This document shows, piece by piece, positions 48,954 through 56,438 of a stretch of 63,552 nucleotides of DNA. Origin of the DNA: a virus; the IMG/VR virus record IMGVR_UViG_3300022744_000006, positions 1 to 63,552 of that record; one strand, written 5' to 3'. Positions within the stretch are counted from its first letter, which is position 1. Every line of letters begins with the position of its first letter. A model generated the notes under the pieces. It worked only from the letters and a program-made list of their open reading frames with translations, did no database searches and was not told the DNA's origin. Made by a program: the position numbers and the translations under genes.

Positions 48954-49357
48954 GCAGGATCGTCAATCCAGCAACTAAGATTGTCGCCCGACTCAAGAGC
49001 CTGTTCTTTGTGACGATATACATCTCTGCTGTACGTCGACATCGACAACCCTTCTGAGTGTCCATACCCTCCGCGATACCACTGGAACGGGGCGCGAGAA
49101 AGGATCCCGTCTATCGCTAACGACTTGGCGAGCGAACCGTACAACCTAGAAGAGAAAACAAAGGCATTCGCGTGATCCTGGAAGATGTAGTAGTGCGCCA
49201 GGCCATCCGGAGAGTGCGGCCCGAGCTCGTGTACAAGCCAGGCTTTGTAAACACCATCTGGCGCTTGTCGCGTTTTAACCCCTCGCCCAAAGTCACACCG
49301 ATCGCACATGTAGCGGAGCAGGAGCGTCATCTCGCTGCCGCATCTTGAACATTTCAT
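48950..49357 (-). CDS. N-terminal zinc-ribbon protein, 135 aa
   Basis: MKCSRCGSEM and YMCDRCDFGRG give a four-Cys zinc ribbon in the first 25 residues. The rest is an alpha/beta domain with many aromatics (GLAHYYIFQDHANAFVFSSRLYG). It precedes the HTH regulator in the same unit, so it may take part in the same control. Not recognised. Confidence 0.65.
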   Translation of the reverse strand: MKCSRCGSEMTLLLRYMCDRCDFGRGVKTRQAPDGVYKAWLVHELGPHSPDGLAHYYIFQDHANAFVFSSRLYGSLAKSLAIDGILSRAPFQWYRGGYGHSEGLSMSTYSRDVYRHKEQALESGDNLSCWIDDPA

Positions 49358-49430
49358 GCGTCACCCCGTTCATTGGGTAAGCGAGGGCAAGCGATGTGCA
49401 GGAGCCACCTACCACACCGCCCGCCCCCGG

Positions 49431-49502
49431 CTAAGCACCCAGGACTCGAACCTGGAACCTTCGGATTTGGAATCCGATGCTCTGCCATTGAGCTAGTGCC
49501 TA
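49431..49502 (-). tRNA. tRNA-Trp (CCA anticodon)
   Basis: A full cloverleaf can be drawn on the minus strand: acceptor TAGGCAC/GTGCTTA with one G-T, TA at positions 8-9, D stem GCTC/GAGC, anticodon stem TCGGA/TCCGA with loop TTCCAAA (anticodon CCA), five-base variable loop, and T arm CCAGG-TTCGAGT-CCTGG. Discriminator G. The 3' CCA is not encoded. It reads UGG. It may supply tRNA-Trp if the host pool is degraded or limited. Confidence 0.93.
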
Positions 49503-49511
49503 TCGTACTTC

Positions 49512-49619
49512 TCAGTCTTCGAAGAGCAGCTCAGGATGCCCGAACGCATCGCCGAACACAAAGCTGCACCCGAAAGTAACCGCAACGGAAATCGCCAGGA
49601 TTATAATGCTTTTCTTCAT
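49512..49619 (-). CDS. Small lipoprotein-like or membrane peptide, 35 aa
   Basis: The peptide begins MKKSIIILAISVAVTFGC, a basic start and hydrophobic stretch ending in a Cys like a lipoprotein signal, although the -3 residue is not ideal. GGAG is ten bases upstream. It starts one base after the preceding stop. Its mature part would be only 18 residues. It could be a small lysis (Rz1-like) or toxin-type peptide. Confidence 0.5.
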   Translation of the reverse strand: MKKSIIILAISVAVTFGCSFVFGDAFGHPELLFED

Positions 49620-49620
49620 G

Positions 49621-49863
49621 TCACAGACTCTCCGCAGAGACGAACTCATCAATCGCATCGGCGTCGTGATCAGCGATCAATCTGCCTTTCATCGCCCTCT
49701 TGACGGTCGCCTCCGGCATGAGCCGTGCCCATACAAGAAGCTGCCATGCCATGACCGTCGTAGACTCTCCTGTGGCAGCGTCGGTGACGGTCACTGGATT
49801 CTCAAGCGCGATGGCGGCGTCGTCGCTGATCTTCCGCCATCGCGCCGTGTGAAGAAGCCTCAC
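49621..49863 (-). CDS. Hypothetical helical protein, 80 aa
   Basis: Alanine-rich helical protein (WRKISDDAAIALENPVTVTD, then ATVKRAMKGRLIADHDADAID). Start overlaps the preceding stop. It lies in a run of small genes next to the tRNA. No family recognised. Confidence 0.6.
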   Translation of the reverse strand: MRLLHTARWRKISDDAAIALENPVTVTDAATGESTTVMAWQLLVWARLMPEATVKRAMKGRLIADHDADAIDEFVSAESL

Positions 49864-50288
49864 CGTTGGACCTTGCGAGACCTGTTGTAGAGCCAGGCGA
49901 GCGCTCCGGCACCGGCGACGGCAACGTATTTGATGACTTCGCTCAGTTCCGCCGCGTACGTGTGCATGCAGAACGCGGCTAGCGCAGCGGTTCCGCCAAC
50001 CACCACGATCGGGGGGACGTTGAATCCAGTCTCAGCCCGGATCTGATCCGCTACCCGCTCCGCTCGCCCGCCGCCATGCCCTGGATTGGGCAGGACGACG
50101 TTCCGATCGTTTGTTGAGTGAACGGTCTGAGCGTACCGCGCAGGCCCCACTTGGTCATCCATCTCGACAAAACGGGCCCGCTGAGGCATCACGCGAGCCA
50201 TAGGAGCCTGCTCGTACACGACGCCGTCGTCATAGTCGTGATCCTGCGTGTAGACTTCATGCTGCCGCGTTCGAATGATCTTTGCCAT
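49860..50288 (-). CDS. Two-TM membrane protein with VHSTNDRNVVLP motif, 142 aa
   Basis: The cytoplasmic N-terminal 90 residues are charged and contain QTVHSTNDRNVVLPNPG. Two hydrophobic helices follow (VPPIVVVGGTAALAAFCMHTY and VIKYVAVAGAGALAWLY). The VHxTNDRxVxLP motif recurs in the membrane protein at 50914..51381, which suggests a common partner. ATG 50288 gives the short form without an upstream extension. Confidence 0.65.
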   Translation of the reverse strand: MAKIIRTRQHEVYTQDHDYDDGVVYEQAPMARVMPQRARFVEMDDQVGPARYAQTVHSTNDRNVVLPNPGHGGGRAERVADQIRAETGFNVPPIVVVGGTAALAAFCMHTYAAELSEVIKYVAVAGAGALAWLYNRSRKVQR

Positions 50289-50289
50289 T

Positions 50290-50754
50290 TCAACCCCATT
50301 TCCTGTAGGCGAACAGAGCCGCCCCTGCAACCGTTGCCCAAAGCGCTACGACGCCGATTGCGTGAAGCGCCACGTACATGCACGTCCCTGCCACAACTAC
50401 GTAGACACCAAGCGTGGTCGGCGTTCTGACGAGTGCCGAAGCTGTCTGGTACGGCTCGAATCCAGTGCTATGACGGAGTGTCAAGCTTCGTCCGGAGGCA
50501 GCGTGTGCCGCCGCCAGCCCCAGCTCATCGATCGAGAAGTCCTTATCGCTCCACCAGTACGATGTCCACTGCTGTTCAAGCTGAGCCACCGTCCACGGGC
50601 TTGTGGAGCCTGACGCCTCCAGTCTCTTGAGGTAGAGCTCGAAGAAAGCGCGAAAGTCCTCCGCCTTGCGACCAGTGAACGAGCAATACACCTCGCCAGT
50701 TCGAAAGTCCTCTTCGAACTCGGTCTCATTCAGCCGTTCGATCACTGTCCTCAA
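50290..50754 (-). CDS. Two-TM membrane protein, 154 aa
   Basis: Residues 1-100 form a soluble alpha/beta domain (RLNETEFEEDFRTGEVYCSFTGRKAEDFRAFFELYL; QQWTSYWWSDKDFSIDELGLAAAHA). Two C-terminal hydrophobic helices (TTLGVYVVVAGTCMYVALHA and VVALWATVAGAALFAY) anchor it. The same layout as the neighbour at 49860..50288: soluble head, two C-terminal TM helices. Confidence 0.6.
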   Translation of the reverse strand: MRTVIERLNETEFEEDFRTGEVYCSFTGRKAEDFRAFFELYLKRLEASGSTSPWTVAQLEQQWTSYWWSDKDFSIDELGLAAAHAASGRSLTLRHSTGFEPYQTASALVRTPTTLGVYVVVAGTCMYVALHAIGVVALWATVAGAALFAYRKWG

Positions 50755-50917
50755 TGGACACCTCCCCCTCGTATCCAGCCAGCTTCTGTGCGTCTGCCAG
50801 GGTTGCGTCCATCGCCTTGCGGGCGAGGATCATTACCAGGGCAGCGTCGTTTGGGTGAGCACCCTTCAACTCTGCAACTAGCTTCAAGAGCTTCTTGTTG
50901 TGAAACTTAACGATCAC
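50726..50917 (-). CDS. Hypothetical helical protein, 63 aa
   Basis: Basic N-terminus (IVKFHNKKLLKLVAELKG), then an Ala-rich helix and acidic end. Overlaps both neighbours by a few codons. Not recognised. Confidence 0.55.
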   Translation of the reverse strand: MIVKFHNKKLLKLVAELKGAHPNDAALVMILARKAMDATLADAQKLAGYEGEVSIEDSDRTAE

Positions 50918-51381
50918 TTTCCCCTGCTTCCCGGAAGCCGCACGTCGCGGTCGTTTGTAATGTGGACCGTTGCCACGTACCGATCCTCCTTGTTCAGTTT
51001 CAATCCAGCGATCTGCTCACCAACACGACCCCGCACCCGGTCCATCCTTGCGTCTTGAAAACACTCGCGCGGCATAGGGCGCAGGTTTGGGTTGGACGAC
51101 ATTTGAGCCCGCGCTTGCCTCTCAAACTCCAAGCTCTGACTCCACGTAGGCAGACTGGCGTCCGGCGCCGTCATCATTGGTGACGATGGTTTCGGGACAG
51201 ACTTGCACTTGCCAAGAAGCCACAAGACGAACAGCGCCATCCACACGATCTTGATTCTGCACACGCAGAACAGATCGGGTCTAGTGTGCGGAAGCAGGAT
51301 CTCGGGCTCTACGGTCAGGCCCAAAATAGCTATGACCAACGTAGTGATCACCAGCCACTGCCCGACGGTCCAGTACCTCAC
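50914..51381 (-). CDS. Two-TM membrane protein with VHITNDRDVRLP motif, 155 aa
   Basis: N-terminal TM helices at 8-25 (QWLVITTLVIAILGLTV) and 45-60 (VWMALFVLWLLG), then a soluble tail whose last 20 residues include RYVATVHITNDRDVRLPG, matching the motif in 49860..50288. Here the motif is at the C-terminus, after the TM helices. The pair may bind the same target or each other. Confidence 0.6.
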   Translation of the reverse strand: MRYWTVGQWLVITTLVIAILGLTVEPEILLPHTRPDLFCVCRIKIVWMALFVLWLLGKCKSVPKPSSPMMTAPDASLPTWSQSLEFERQARAQMSSNPNLRPMPRECFQDARMDRVRGRVGEQIAGLKLNKEDRYVATVHITNDRDVRLPGSRGK

Positions 51382-51677
51382 CGCCTGCCTCCGCCGAACG
51401 AGTACTTCCCGTATCCATCTCCTGGATCGGTGTCCCAGCGGCTCCAGAAAGCCGCCGATCGAGACTCTCTATCGCGCCGAGCACCCTCTCGCTGCGCTCC
51501 GCGGTCCGTCCACCACGACCAGTCATCAGGATCCCTGGACGACGGCCACAGAGAGCCTGGCGCAAAAGATAACGAACTACCACGGCGAGACTGATTGCTT
51601 GCAGAAGCGCCGCCCATTGCGACTGCTCCAACGGCAACAAGAACCGCCGCAACGGTGATCAACGTCCGTGTTTCCAC
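51378..51677 (-). CDS. Secreted or membrane-anchored small protein, 99 aa
   Basis: Hydrophobic N-terminus (LITVAAVLVAVGAVAMGGASAS) suggests a signal peptide, with a possible cleavage after ASA. The mature part is Arg/Ser/Trp-rich and disordered. No family recognised. Confidence 0.55.
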   Translation of the reverse strand: METRTLITVAAVLVAVGAVAMGGASASNQSRRGSSLSFAPGSLWPSSRDPDDWSWWTDRGAQREGARRDRESRSAAFWSRWDTDPGDGYGKYSFGGGRR

Positions 51678-51766
51678 TCGTCTCTCCTCTGCTTTTCGGT
51701 TCGGATGTCGCGCCGAACCGTCGAGGAGTACATGTCACCCGAGACAGGATCCGTCAAGGTCGAATC

Positions 51767-51815
51767 AAAAAAAAACATCCGCGCCGTGTTTTAGCGAGCC
51801 TGCCCAGGACACGCG
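51767..51815 (-). terminator. Intrinsic terminator upstream of 51378 gene
   Basis: On the minus strand CGCGTGT pairs with ACACG(G)CG and is followed, after GATG, by nine T (complement of 51767..51775). It would end the transcript of the two small membrane genes next to Ro60. Confidence 0.5.
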
Positions 51816-51868
51816 ACTGTCGGGCTAGCCAGCTGTGGTCACGACGCGGACGCCACACCAATACCACA

Positions 51869-52120
51869 CTACGCTTCGCGGTGCATGCTCTCGCGAGCTC
51901 TCTTCTCCCGCTCTTCGCTGTCGAAAGCTCGCATAGACCGCGCGAGCTCGCCAAACCCAATGAAGCCAACAACGAAAAATGCGGCGAACAATAGCGCTGC
52001 TACAGCGTCGTTCGGCGCATCCAGCAGGCTCACCAGAACCCCGACTACGCATACGCAGCGCAGCAAGAACACCACCGACTGCACAAAGAACAGCCTGAGC
52101 TCAAACTCGTCTTCGTTCAC
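51869..52120 (-). CDS. Two-TM membrane protein, 83 aa
   Basis: Two hydrophobic helices, FFVQSVVFLLRCVCVVGVLVSLL and AVAALLFAAFFVVGFIGFGEL, followed by a charged helix (ARSMRAFDSEEREKRARES). Its start overlaps the stop of the next TM gene. Holin-like size, but the accessory context makes an envelope or defence role equally likely. Confidence 0.6.
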   Translation of the reverse strand: MNEDEFELRLFFVQSVVFLLRCVCVVGVLVSLLDAPNDAVAALLFAAFFVVGFIGFGELARSMRAFDSEEREKRARESMHREA

Positions 52121-52344
52121 GCTGTTCCTTTCGTTAGCAGCTCACCCCGAATCGACTTGGACAACCGCCCAAGGCCCCAGAAACCGGCCCCGAGGAACAG
52201 AATCCAGAAGACGCTCTCGACGGGTTCGTCTCCCCTGGCCATATCAACTGCTTGCCATATGACCCAGTACGCGAGCACCCAGCGGAAAAAAGCAAGGAAC
52301 CGAGCCACCCACAAAACCATGCGGTCAAATCCGTTCTTGTCCAT
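52117..52344 (-). CDS. Small membrane protein divergent from Ro60 gene, 75 aa
   Basis: Two hydrophobic segments (MVLWVARFLAFFRWVLAYWVIW and VESVFWILFLGAGFWGLG) with a short polar loop. ATG 52344 is preferred; an upstream TTG at 52359 lies inside the operator-like repeat. It and the 83-aa protein share size and topology with a GLGRLSKS/GFGELARS ending after the second helix, so they may be paralogues. Confidence 0.6.
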   Translation of the reverse strand: MDKNGFDRMVLWVARFLAFFRWVLAYWVIWQAVDMARGDEPVESVFWILFLGAGFWGLGRLSKSIRGELLTKGTA

Positions 52345-52348
52345 GTGC

Positions 52349-52388
52349 CGGCTTGACAATGGTCACTTGCCATTCAATGGTCAAGCCG
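52349..52388. promoter_or_regulatory. Nested inverted repeat in Ro60 divergent promoter
   Basis: CGGCTTGAC (52349..52357) is the reverse complement of 52380..52388, and inside it AATGG (52358..52362) pairs with CCATT (52370..52374). TTGACA at 52353..52358 could be a -35 for the Ro60 gene. The arrangement suits a regulator controlling both directions. Confidence 0.55.
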
Positions 52389-52437
52389 CTTTCGTACATG
52401 GTGTGCGAGGGCAAGGTTCGCGGCGCGTCGTCATGAG

Positions 52438-52467
52438 TCAGTGCGTTGGTAGGTCCTAGCGCACTGA
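52438..52467 (+). other. 8-bp hairpin in Ro60 leader
   Basis: TCAGTGCG (52438..52445) pairs with CGCACTGA (52460..52467). The leader also has GCGGCGCGTCG twice (near 52420 and 52471). Possibly an RNA element acting on Ro60 translation. Confidence 0.4.
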
Positions 52468-52508
52468 AAAGCGGCGCGTCGCGAGCTTCAGCATGACCAG
52501 GGGTAGAC

Positions 52509-54302
52509 ATGGACAACAGACTCTTTGGACAAGCGCCACGTGGAGCAGTGATGCCCCCGGCAGACACCGTGAACGCCGCGGGTGGGATTGCGTATAAGCT
52601 CTCTCCGGAGGAAGCCCTGGCGCAGTACTGCGCTACCGGGATGTTCGGAAGCACATTCTACGCGTCAGCGCAGGACCAGCTCTCCGAGGTTGTGGAGCTG
52701 GCCAAGAAATGTGATCCGCGGTTTGTGGCGAAGTGCGCGGTGTACAGTCGCAAGCATGGGTACATGAAGGACATGCCCGCGGTGCTACTCGCCACGTTGA
52801 GCGTCCGCAGCCAGGAGATGAGGGTTGTTGATGGAGTGTTGCAGAGCGACCACCAAATCGCGTGCCGCGCCCTCCGGGCCGCGTTCCCGCACGTGATCGA
52901 CAACTATCGCATGCTGAGCAACTACTACCAGGTGCTCAAAAGCGGCGCGCTCGGCAGGAAGAGTCTGGGTAAGCTTCCCAAGCGTCTGATGCAGCAGTGG
53001 TTGCTCAACGCGCACCCGGTAACGCTGTTCAACGCGCAGTTCGGCATCCCGAAGCCCGGCATTCGGGAGATCATCCGATACGTGAACCCACGAGCGCTCT
53101 CAAAAGAGCAGATCGCTATGTTTGGATACCTAACCGGACCGGCCACGCGTGAGTACCGGCCAAGGAGCCCCGAGAGTCGCTCCAGGATCGAGCGCAGGAT
53201 CGCCGCGTCTCGAATGACCGTCGAGAGCCAGGACGAGAACAGTTTGACGGTCGACAGGTACCAGCCGGAGTTTCTCCCGGCCGTATTTCGCGCGTACGAA
53301 GCGTTCAAGGCGGCAAAGCTGGCGGGAAAGCCCGCTGACGTGAGCTTCCTTACCGATTGGAAGGTCGATTTTCGTGCCGTTGACAGCCTGGGATTGACCA
53401 GAGACGAGTGGGAGGCCGTCGGCCGGCGAGCGGGCGTCAAGATGGCGCTCATGAACATCAATACGTTCGCGAGGCAAGGTCTGTACGGTGACGATCCCAT
53501 CTTCAGGGACACCGAGTTCGCCAAAGAGATCGCCAAGAAGATCTCCGATCCTGCGGAGATCTTAGAGGCCCGCCTCTTCCCGCACGAGGTATTCAAGGCG
53601 GACCGATACGCTACCGAGGCGCCGATTCGCATTCGCGGGGCACTGATTCAGGCTCTCGAAAACTCCATCACGAACGTGCCGGAGTTGAGCGGCAACACGG
53701 TGGTTTGCGTCGACGTTAGCGGATCTATGGATGAGCGCGTTTCGAAGGGCTCGTCGACCCGCATCGAAGTCGCCGCTGTGTTCGCCGCAGCGCTGTTCAA
53801 GCGCAATCCAGGAAAATGCAGGATCCTGGCGTTCAATACGGACTCGGCTTTGATCCACGTGAGCACCGAACAATCCGCGATGCACATTGCCGGCTGCATC
53901 ATCGCCTGCCTTGGCGGAGGAACATCGCTCTCCTCCCCAATCTGCTACCTGAACGGTGCGAACCCGTACATGAAGCTGATGACTGGCCTGCAGAACGTGA
54001 TCATGATCTCGGACAACGAGTCATGGGCTGACCCAAACGTGAACTACGGCTACGCCGGTCCAAGCACCACGTTTGCCCGCGAGTGGTCCATCTTGAAGTC
54101 TCGCAACCCCGAGGCGAAGCTGGTCATGATTGACTTGGAGCCGAAGGCGAACACGCAGGCCCCATCCGCACCGGACAGACTGAACGTTGGCGGATTCAAT
54201 GACTCAGTGTTCCGGGTCGTCTCAAGCTTCTTGGAACCGACCAAGCGATCCAGATCCCACTGGGTTGATGAAATCGAATCAATCAACCTGATGGGCTGTT
54301 GA
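52509..54302 (+). CDS. rsr: Ro60 / TROVE-domain RNA-binding protein (Rsr), 597 aa
   Basis: Residues about 30-390 are the HEAT-repeat-like TROVE ring (LSPEEALAQYCATGMFGSTFYAS, DPRFVAKCAVYSRKHGYMKDMPAVLLATLS, WKVDFRAVDSLGLTRDEWEAVGRRAGVKMALMNINTFARQG). Residues 395-570 are a von Willebrand A domain with the MIDAS DVSGSM (Asp402, Ser404, Ser406), GGGTSL and ISDNESW. Ro60 proteins bind Y RNAs on the outer ring and misfolded RNA ends in the pore, and in bacteria partner with exonucleases in RNA quality control. AGGGG lies five bases before the ATG. About 60 residues longer than usual, with a charged insertion near 210-250. Directly followed by a structured, U-tailed RNA candidate. Confidence 0.93.
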   Translation: MDNRLFGQAPRGAVMPPADTVNAAGGIAYKLSPEEALAQYCATGMFGSTFYASAQDQLSEVVELAKKCDPRFVAKCAVYSRKHGYMKDMPAVLLATLSVRSQEMRVVDGVLQSDHQIACRALRAAFPHVIDNYRMLSNYYQVLKSGALGRKSLGKLPKRLMQQWLLNAHPVTLFNAQFGIPKPGIREIIRYVNPRALSKEQIAMFGYLTGPATREYRPRSPESRSRIERRIAASRMTVESQDENSLTVDRYQPEFLPAVFRAYEAFKAAKLAGKPADVSFLTDWKVDFRAVDSLGLTRDEWEAVGRRAGVKMALMNINTFARQGLYGDDPIFRDTEFAKEIAKKISDPAEILEARLFPHEVFKADRYATEAPIRIRGALIQALENSITNVPELSGNTVVCVDVSGSMDERVSKGSSTRIEVAAVFAAALFKRNPGKCRILAFNTDSALIHVSTEQSAMHIAGCIIACLGGGTSLSSPICYLNGANPYMKLMTGLQNVIMISDNESWADPNVNYGYAGPSTTFAREWSILKSRNPEAKLVMIDLEPKANTQAPSAPDRLNVGGFNDSVFRVVSSFLEPTKRSRSHWVDEIESINLMGC

Positions 54303-54412
54303 CTTTCGATCAAGATGTACCTATGTGTCTCTTGGGTGGAAGAACGTTCGGGGATTCATCCTTGCAAAGATTGACCGGCCTCGAATAACCACAGTCCACC
54401 TAGCATACGATT

Positions 54413-54561
54413 CTAGACAGGGAAGATGTAAGGCTATACATCGAAGATAATCCGAAGGTTGCCGCGTAGAAAACGGCTCGCGTCTGTAACAGGGGGCGAT
54501 AGCTCAAGCTAGAGCAACGGAGAGAAGTCTTGCGAACACAGTCCCTGTTCTGTTTTTTTTT
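54413..54561 (+). ncRNA. Candidate Y-like RNA downstream of Ro60
   Basis: The 5' end ACAGGGA (54417..54423, with AG before it) can pair with TCCCTGT (54542..54548), which is followed by TCTG and nine T, the form expected of a Y RNA terminal stem with intrinsic terminator. Inside are GATGTA/TACATC (54425..54430 with 54437..54442), GCCG/CGGC (54461..54464 with 54474..54477) and a tRNA-like D arm, TAGCTCAAGCTAGAGCA (GCTC/GAGC at 54502..54515). An alternative pairing of AACAGGG (54488..54494) with CCCTGTT would close the D-arm part as an acceptor-like stem. No ORF fits. A TAGCAT -10-like box lies at 54401..54406. Bacterial Y RNAs carry a tRNA-like module and are encoded beside Ro60. Confidence 0.6.
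54534..54561 (+). terminator. Intrinsic terminator of Ro60 / candidate Y RNA
   Basis: The imperfect hairpin GAACACAG-TCC-CTGTTC ends in TG and nine T (54553..54561). It separates the Ro60 unit from the gene at 54576, which must be transcribed by read-through or its own promoter. Confidence 0.7.
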
Positions 54562-54575
54562 GAAAGGACACGAAT

Positions 54576-54764
54576 ATGCCAAAGGGAGTTACCACGATGA
54601 CCGGGACGCAGCGCACGCTGCTGTCTATCCAGGCCTCACTGAACAGCTTCAGTGAGCGCGTGAACGCCAAGATCAACGCGTTGACCGAGCGTGAAGCGAA
54701 TATCGCCAAGACGGGTGCGCCTAAGCGAGGCCGCAAACCCGCCGTCAAGAAAGCTTCCAACTAA
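54576..54764 (+). CDS. Small basic protein, 62 aa
   Basis: AAGGA lies about seven bases before the ATG. A helical core (QRTLLSIQASLNSFSERVNAKINALTERE) is followed by a Lys/Arg-rich, AT-hook-like tail (KRGRKPAVKK), suggesting nucleic-acid binding. It starts 15 bases after the T tract of the Ro60 terminator, so it could take part in the same RNA-linked system. Confidence 0.6.
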   Translation: MPKGVTTMTGTQRTLLSIQASLNSFSERVNAKINALTEREANIAKTGAPKRGRKPAVKKASN

Positions 54765-54972
54765 ACACTGCGCGAGCTGCGGCGGGGCAGCTCACCCAGC
54801 GACAGGATGCGCATGGTCGGACCGGACATTGATTTGCCGGTCATGTGCCATGCGCTTTTGGCGTTGGTGCGTGCAACACACCAGAACGAGAGAGCCGGGC
54901 CCGAGTTTCTATGACTGCGCACTCGTCAATCCGCCGGCCAGGGAGCCAACGTGCAATCGAGACGACGGTTAG
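54715..54972 (+). CDS. Possible zinc-ribbon protein, 85 aa
   Basis: CASCGGAAHPATGCAWS and CRSC form a four-Cys site in the middle, a convincing ribbon, but the start is unclear. GTG 54715 is in frame without an SD; the frame overlaps the previous gene's end. The C-terminus overlaps the GTG of the MazG-like gene. Confidence 0.4.
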   Translation: MRLSEAANPPSRKLPTKHCASCGGAAHPATGCAWSDRTLICRSCAMRFWRWCVQHTRTREPGPSFYDCALVNPPAREPTCNRDDG

Positions 54973-55220
54973 TTGTGGAGTGGTTCTCTGGGCTGATGCT
55001 CGACAAGCTACACCAGCCTCGCAACCTGGCTAAAGGCGACGAGTGGCACAAAGACTCTCTCGGCCTGCTGCTTTCGAGGCTCAAAGAGGAGCTTGGTGAG
55101 CTTGAGGCCGAGCTCTCTCGAGACCACATTGACCGTAGCGCGGTGGTGAGCGAAACGGTCGATGTGGCCAACTTCGCCATGATGCTGGCCGACGCGGTTA
55201 CCGGGTCACTCCCCGGCTAG
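54951..55220 (+). CDS. MazG-like nucleotide pyrophosphohydrolase, 89 aa
   Basis: The all-helical MazG-type metal site is visible: KEELGELEAEL (residues 46-56) and ETVDVANFAMMLAD near 68-80. Single-domain MazG-like proteins in phages hydrolyse NTPs or alarmones such as ppGpp. Start GTG 54951. It converges with the gene at 55206..56372, overlapping its end by 15 bases, so transcription collides here. Confidence 0.75.
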   Translation: MQSRRRLVVEWFSGLMLDKLHQPRNLAKGDEWHKDSLGLLLSRLKEELGELEAELSRDHIDRSAVVSETVDVANFAMMLADAVTGSLPG

Positions 55221-56372
55221 TACTCGAAAATCGTGTTCTGACCACGACTTCCCGAACGACGCGCGTTCCTTCAGGAACCGCGTCACTTTCGGAATCGAGA
55301 GCTTCGATGCCCAACCTCTCGACTCGTCTGCGCGTAGCCAGTCGATGAGTTCCTCCGCGCCGGCCGGCGTCGGATCCACCTCGGGCATAGTAGCGCTTGC
55401 CTCGCGCTTCTCCGCCTGCGCAGCGCGCTCAAGCTGCTTCCAGTACGAGGGAACAATGATCCTTCCCTCTGGCTTGACGATTACAGGCTTACAGCGCTTG
55501 CTCGGCTGCGGCGGATCGATGCTCTCGGCCTGGCCGGGATCGTCCCACGAGTCGCTCCATCCAAACTGGAAATCATGCCCCGAGCCAGGGTTGAACGTGA
55601 TGTCCTTCGATCCAACCTGCATGGCATTGGGAAGAGCCGGTGGGATGTGCACTCGCGTAGTGTACTGACCGTACCGCTCTTTGAAAATCCTTCCGATCCC
55701 ATCCAACGGGGAAGGTCCGACCAGCGCTCCGCTGTAGATGATCTCTCTACCCAGCTCGGAGCCGTCGGGCTTGTCGAACTTTTCCGGCTTCCATTGACAG
55801 CTTAGCTGTCTGAGCAGATCGTCTTTCGTTGGTTGGCTAGGCTTCCACCCAGGCTGGCTTTGCTCGCGGATCGCAGCATTCCAAGCCTCACTTGGCGAAA
55901 GCGCGACGTTCTTTGTGCGAGGTAGCCCTCTCTTGGGCCAGCTCAAGAACTCCGCACGGAAGTACGGCTCAGGGTCGTCTATGAACGTGTCTTGAAGAAG
56001 CTTTCGGACAACGGGAACCATTACGGGGATTTCCACGTCTCCGTACTTCGTCATCAGATCGTTTCTTGGAAGCTTGAGCGATCTCGGAAATGCCGAAATC
56101 GTCACACCCGCAGCGGATACTGGCTGTCGATACCCGAGCTCAAGCTTGAAAAACTCGTCCTCACCAATAAGCAACACCATCCTGGCAACCGTTCCCCAGG
56201 CTCGAGAGGCCGTCCATTCGCACACGTTGTCGTTCGTGTAGATCTGATCGTCCGATGACGGGTCCCATCGAAGCTTCACGCGCCGCGGCTTATAGGTCGG
56301 ATCTTGCGGAGGTTTGCCGTCCTCGCACTCCAAGCCCAGCGTAAAGAAATCCGCCTCGGTGATCTCCATCAT
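55206..56372 (-). CDS. Unknown protein, 388 aa
   Basis: The largest unassigned gene of the accessory arm. Acidic N-terminus (MEITEADFFTLGLECEDGKPPQD), a basic beta-like region (RRVKLRWDPSSDDQIYTNDNVCEWTASRAWGTVAR), a central helical part with many Trp and Pro, and a C-terminal helical region (EELIDWLRADESRGWASKLSIPKVTRFLKERASFG). No catalytic motif or fold I recognise. Two ATGs lie adjacent at its start. Confidence 0.65.
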   Translation of the reverse strand: MMEITEADFFTLGLECEDGKPPQDPTYKPRRVKLRWDPSSDDQIYTNDNVCEWTASRAWGTVARMVLLIGEDEFFKLELGYRQPVSAAGVTISAFPRSLKLPRNDLMTKYGDVEIPVMVPVVRKLLQDTFIDDPEPYFRAEFLSWPKRGLPRTKNVALSPSEAWNAAIREQSQPGWKPSQPTKDDLLRQLSCQWKPEKFDKPDGSELGREIIYSGALVGPSPLDGIGRIFKERYGQYTTRVHIPPALPNAMQVGSKDITFNPGSGHDFQFGWSDSWDDPGQAESIDPPQPSKRCKPVIVKPEGRIIVPSYWKQLERAAQAEKREASATMPEVDPTPAGAEELIDWLRADESRGWASKLSIPKVTRFLKERASFGKSWSEHDFRVLAGE

Positions 56373-56438
56373 CGTCTCCTGGTGAAGTGCGTGGGCCGGG
56401 CGGCGGGGAAGTCCACGCGCCCGACCCGAGGGCGGGGT

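Noticed and set aside
54493-54561. A second true tRNA
   Set aside because: A D arm is visible, but there is no anticodon arm, T arm or matching 3' acceptor strand; it fits better as part of the candidate Y-like RNA.
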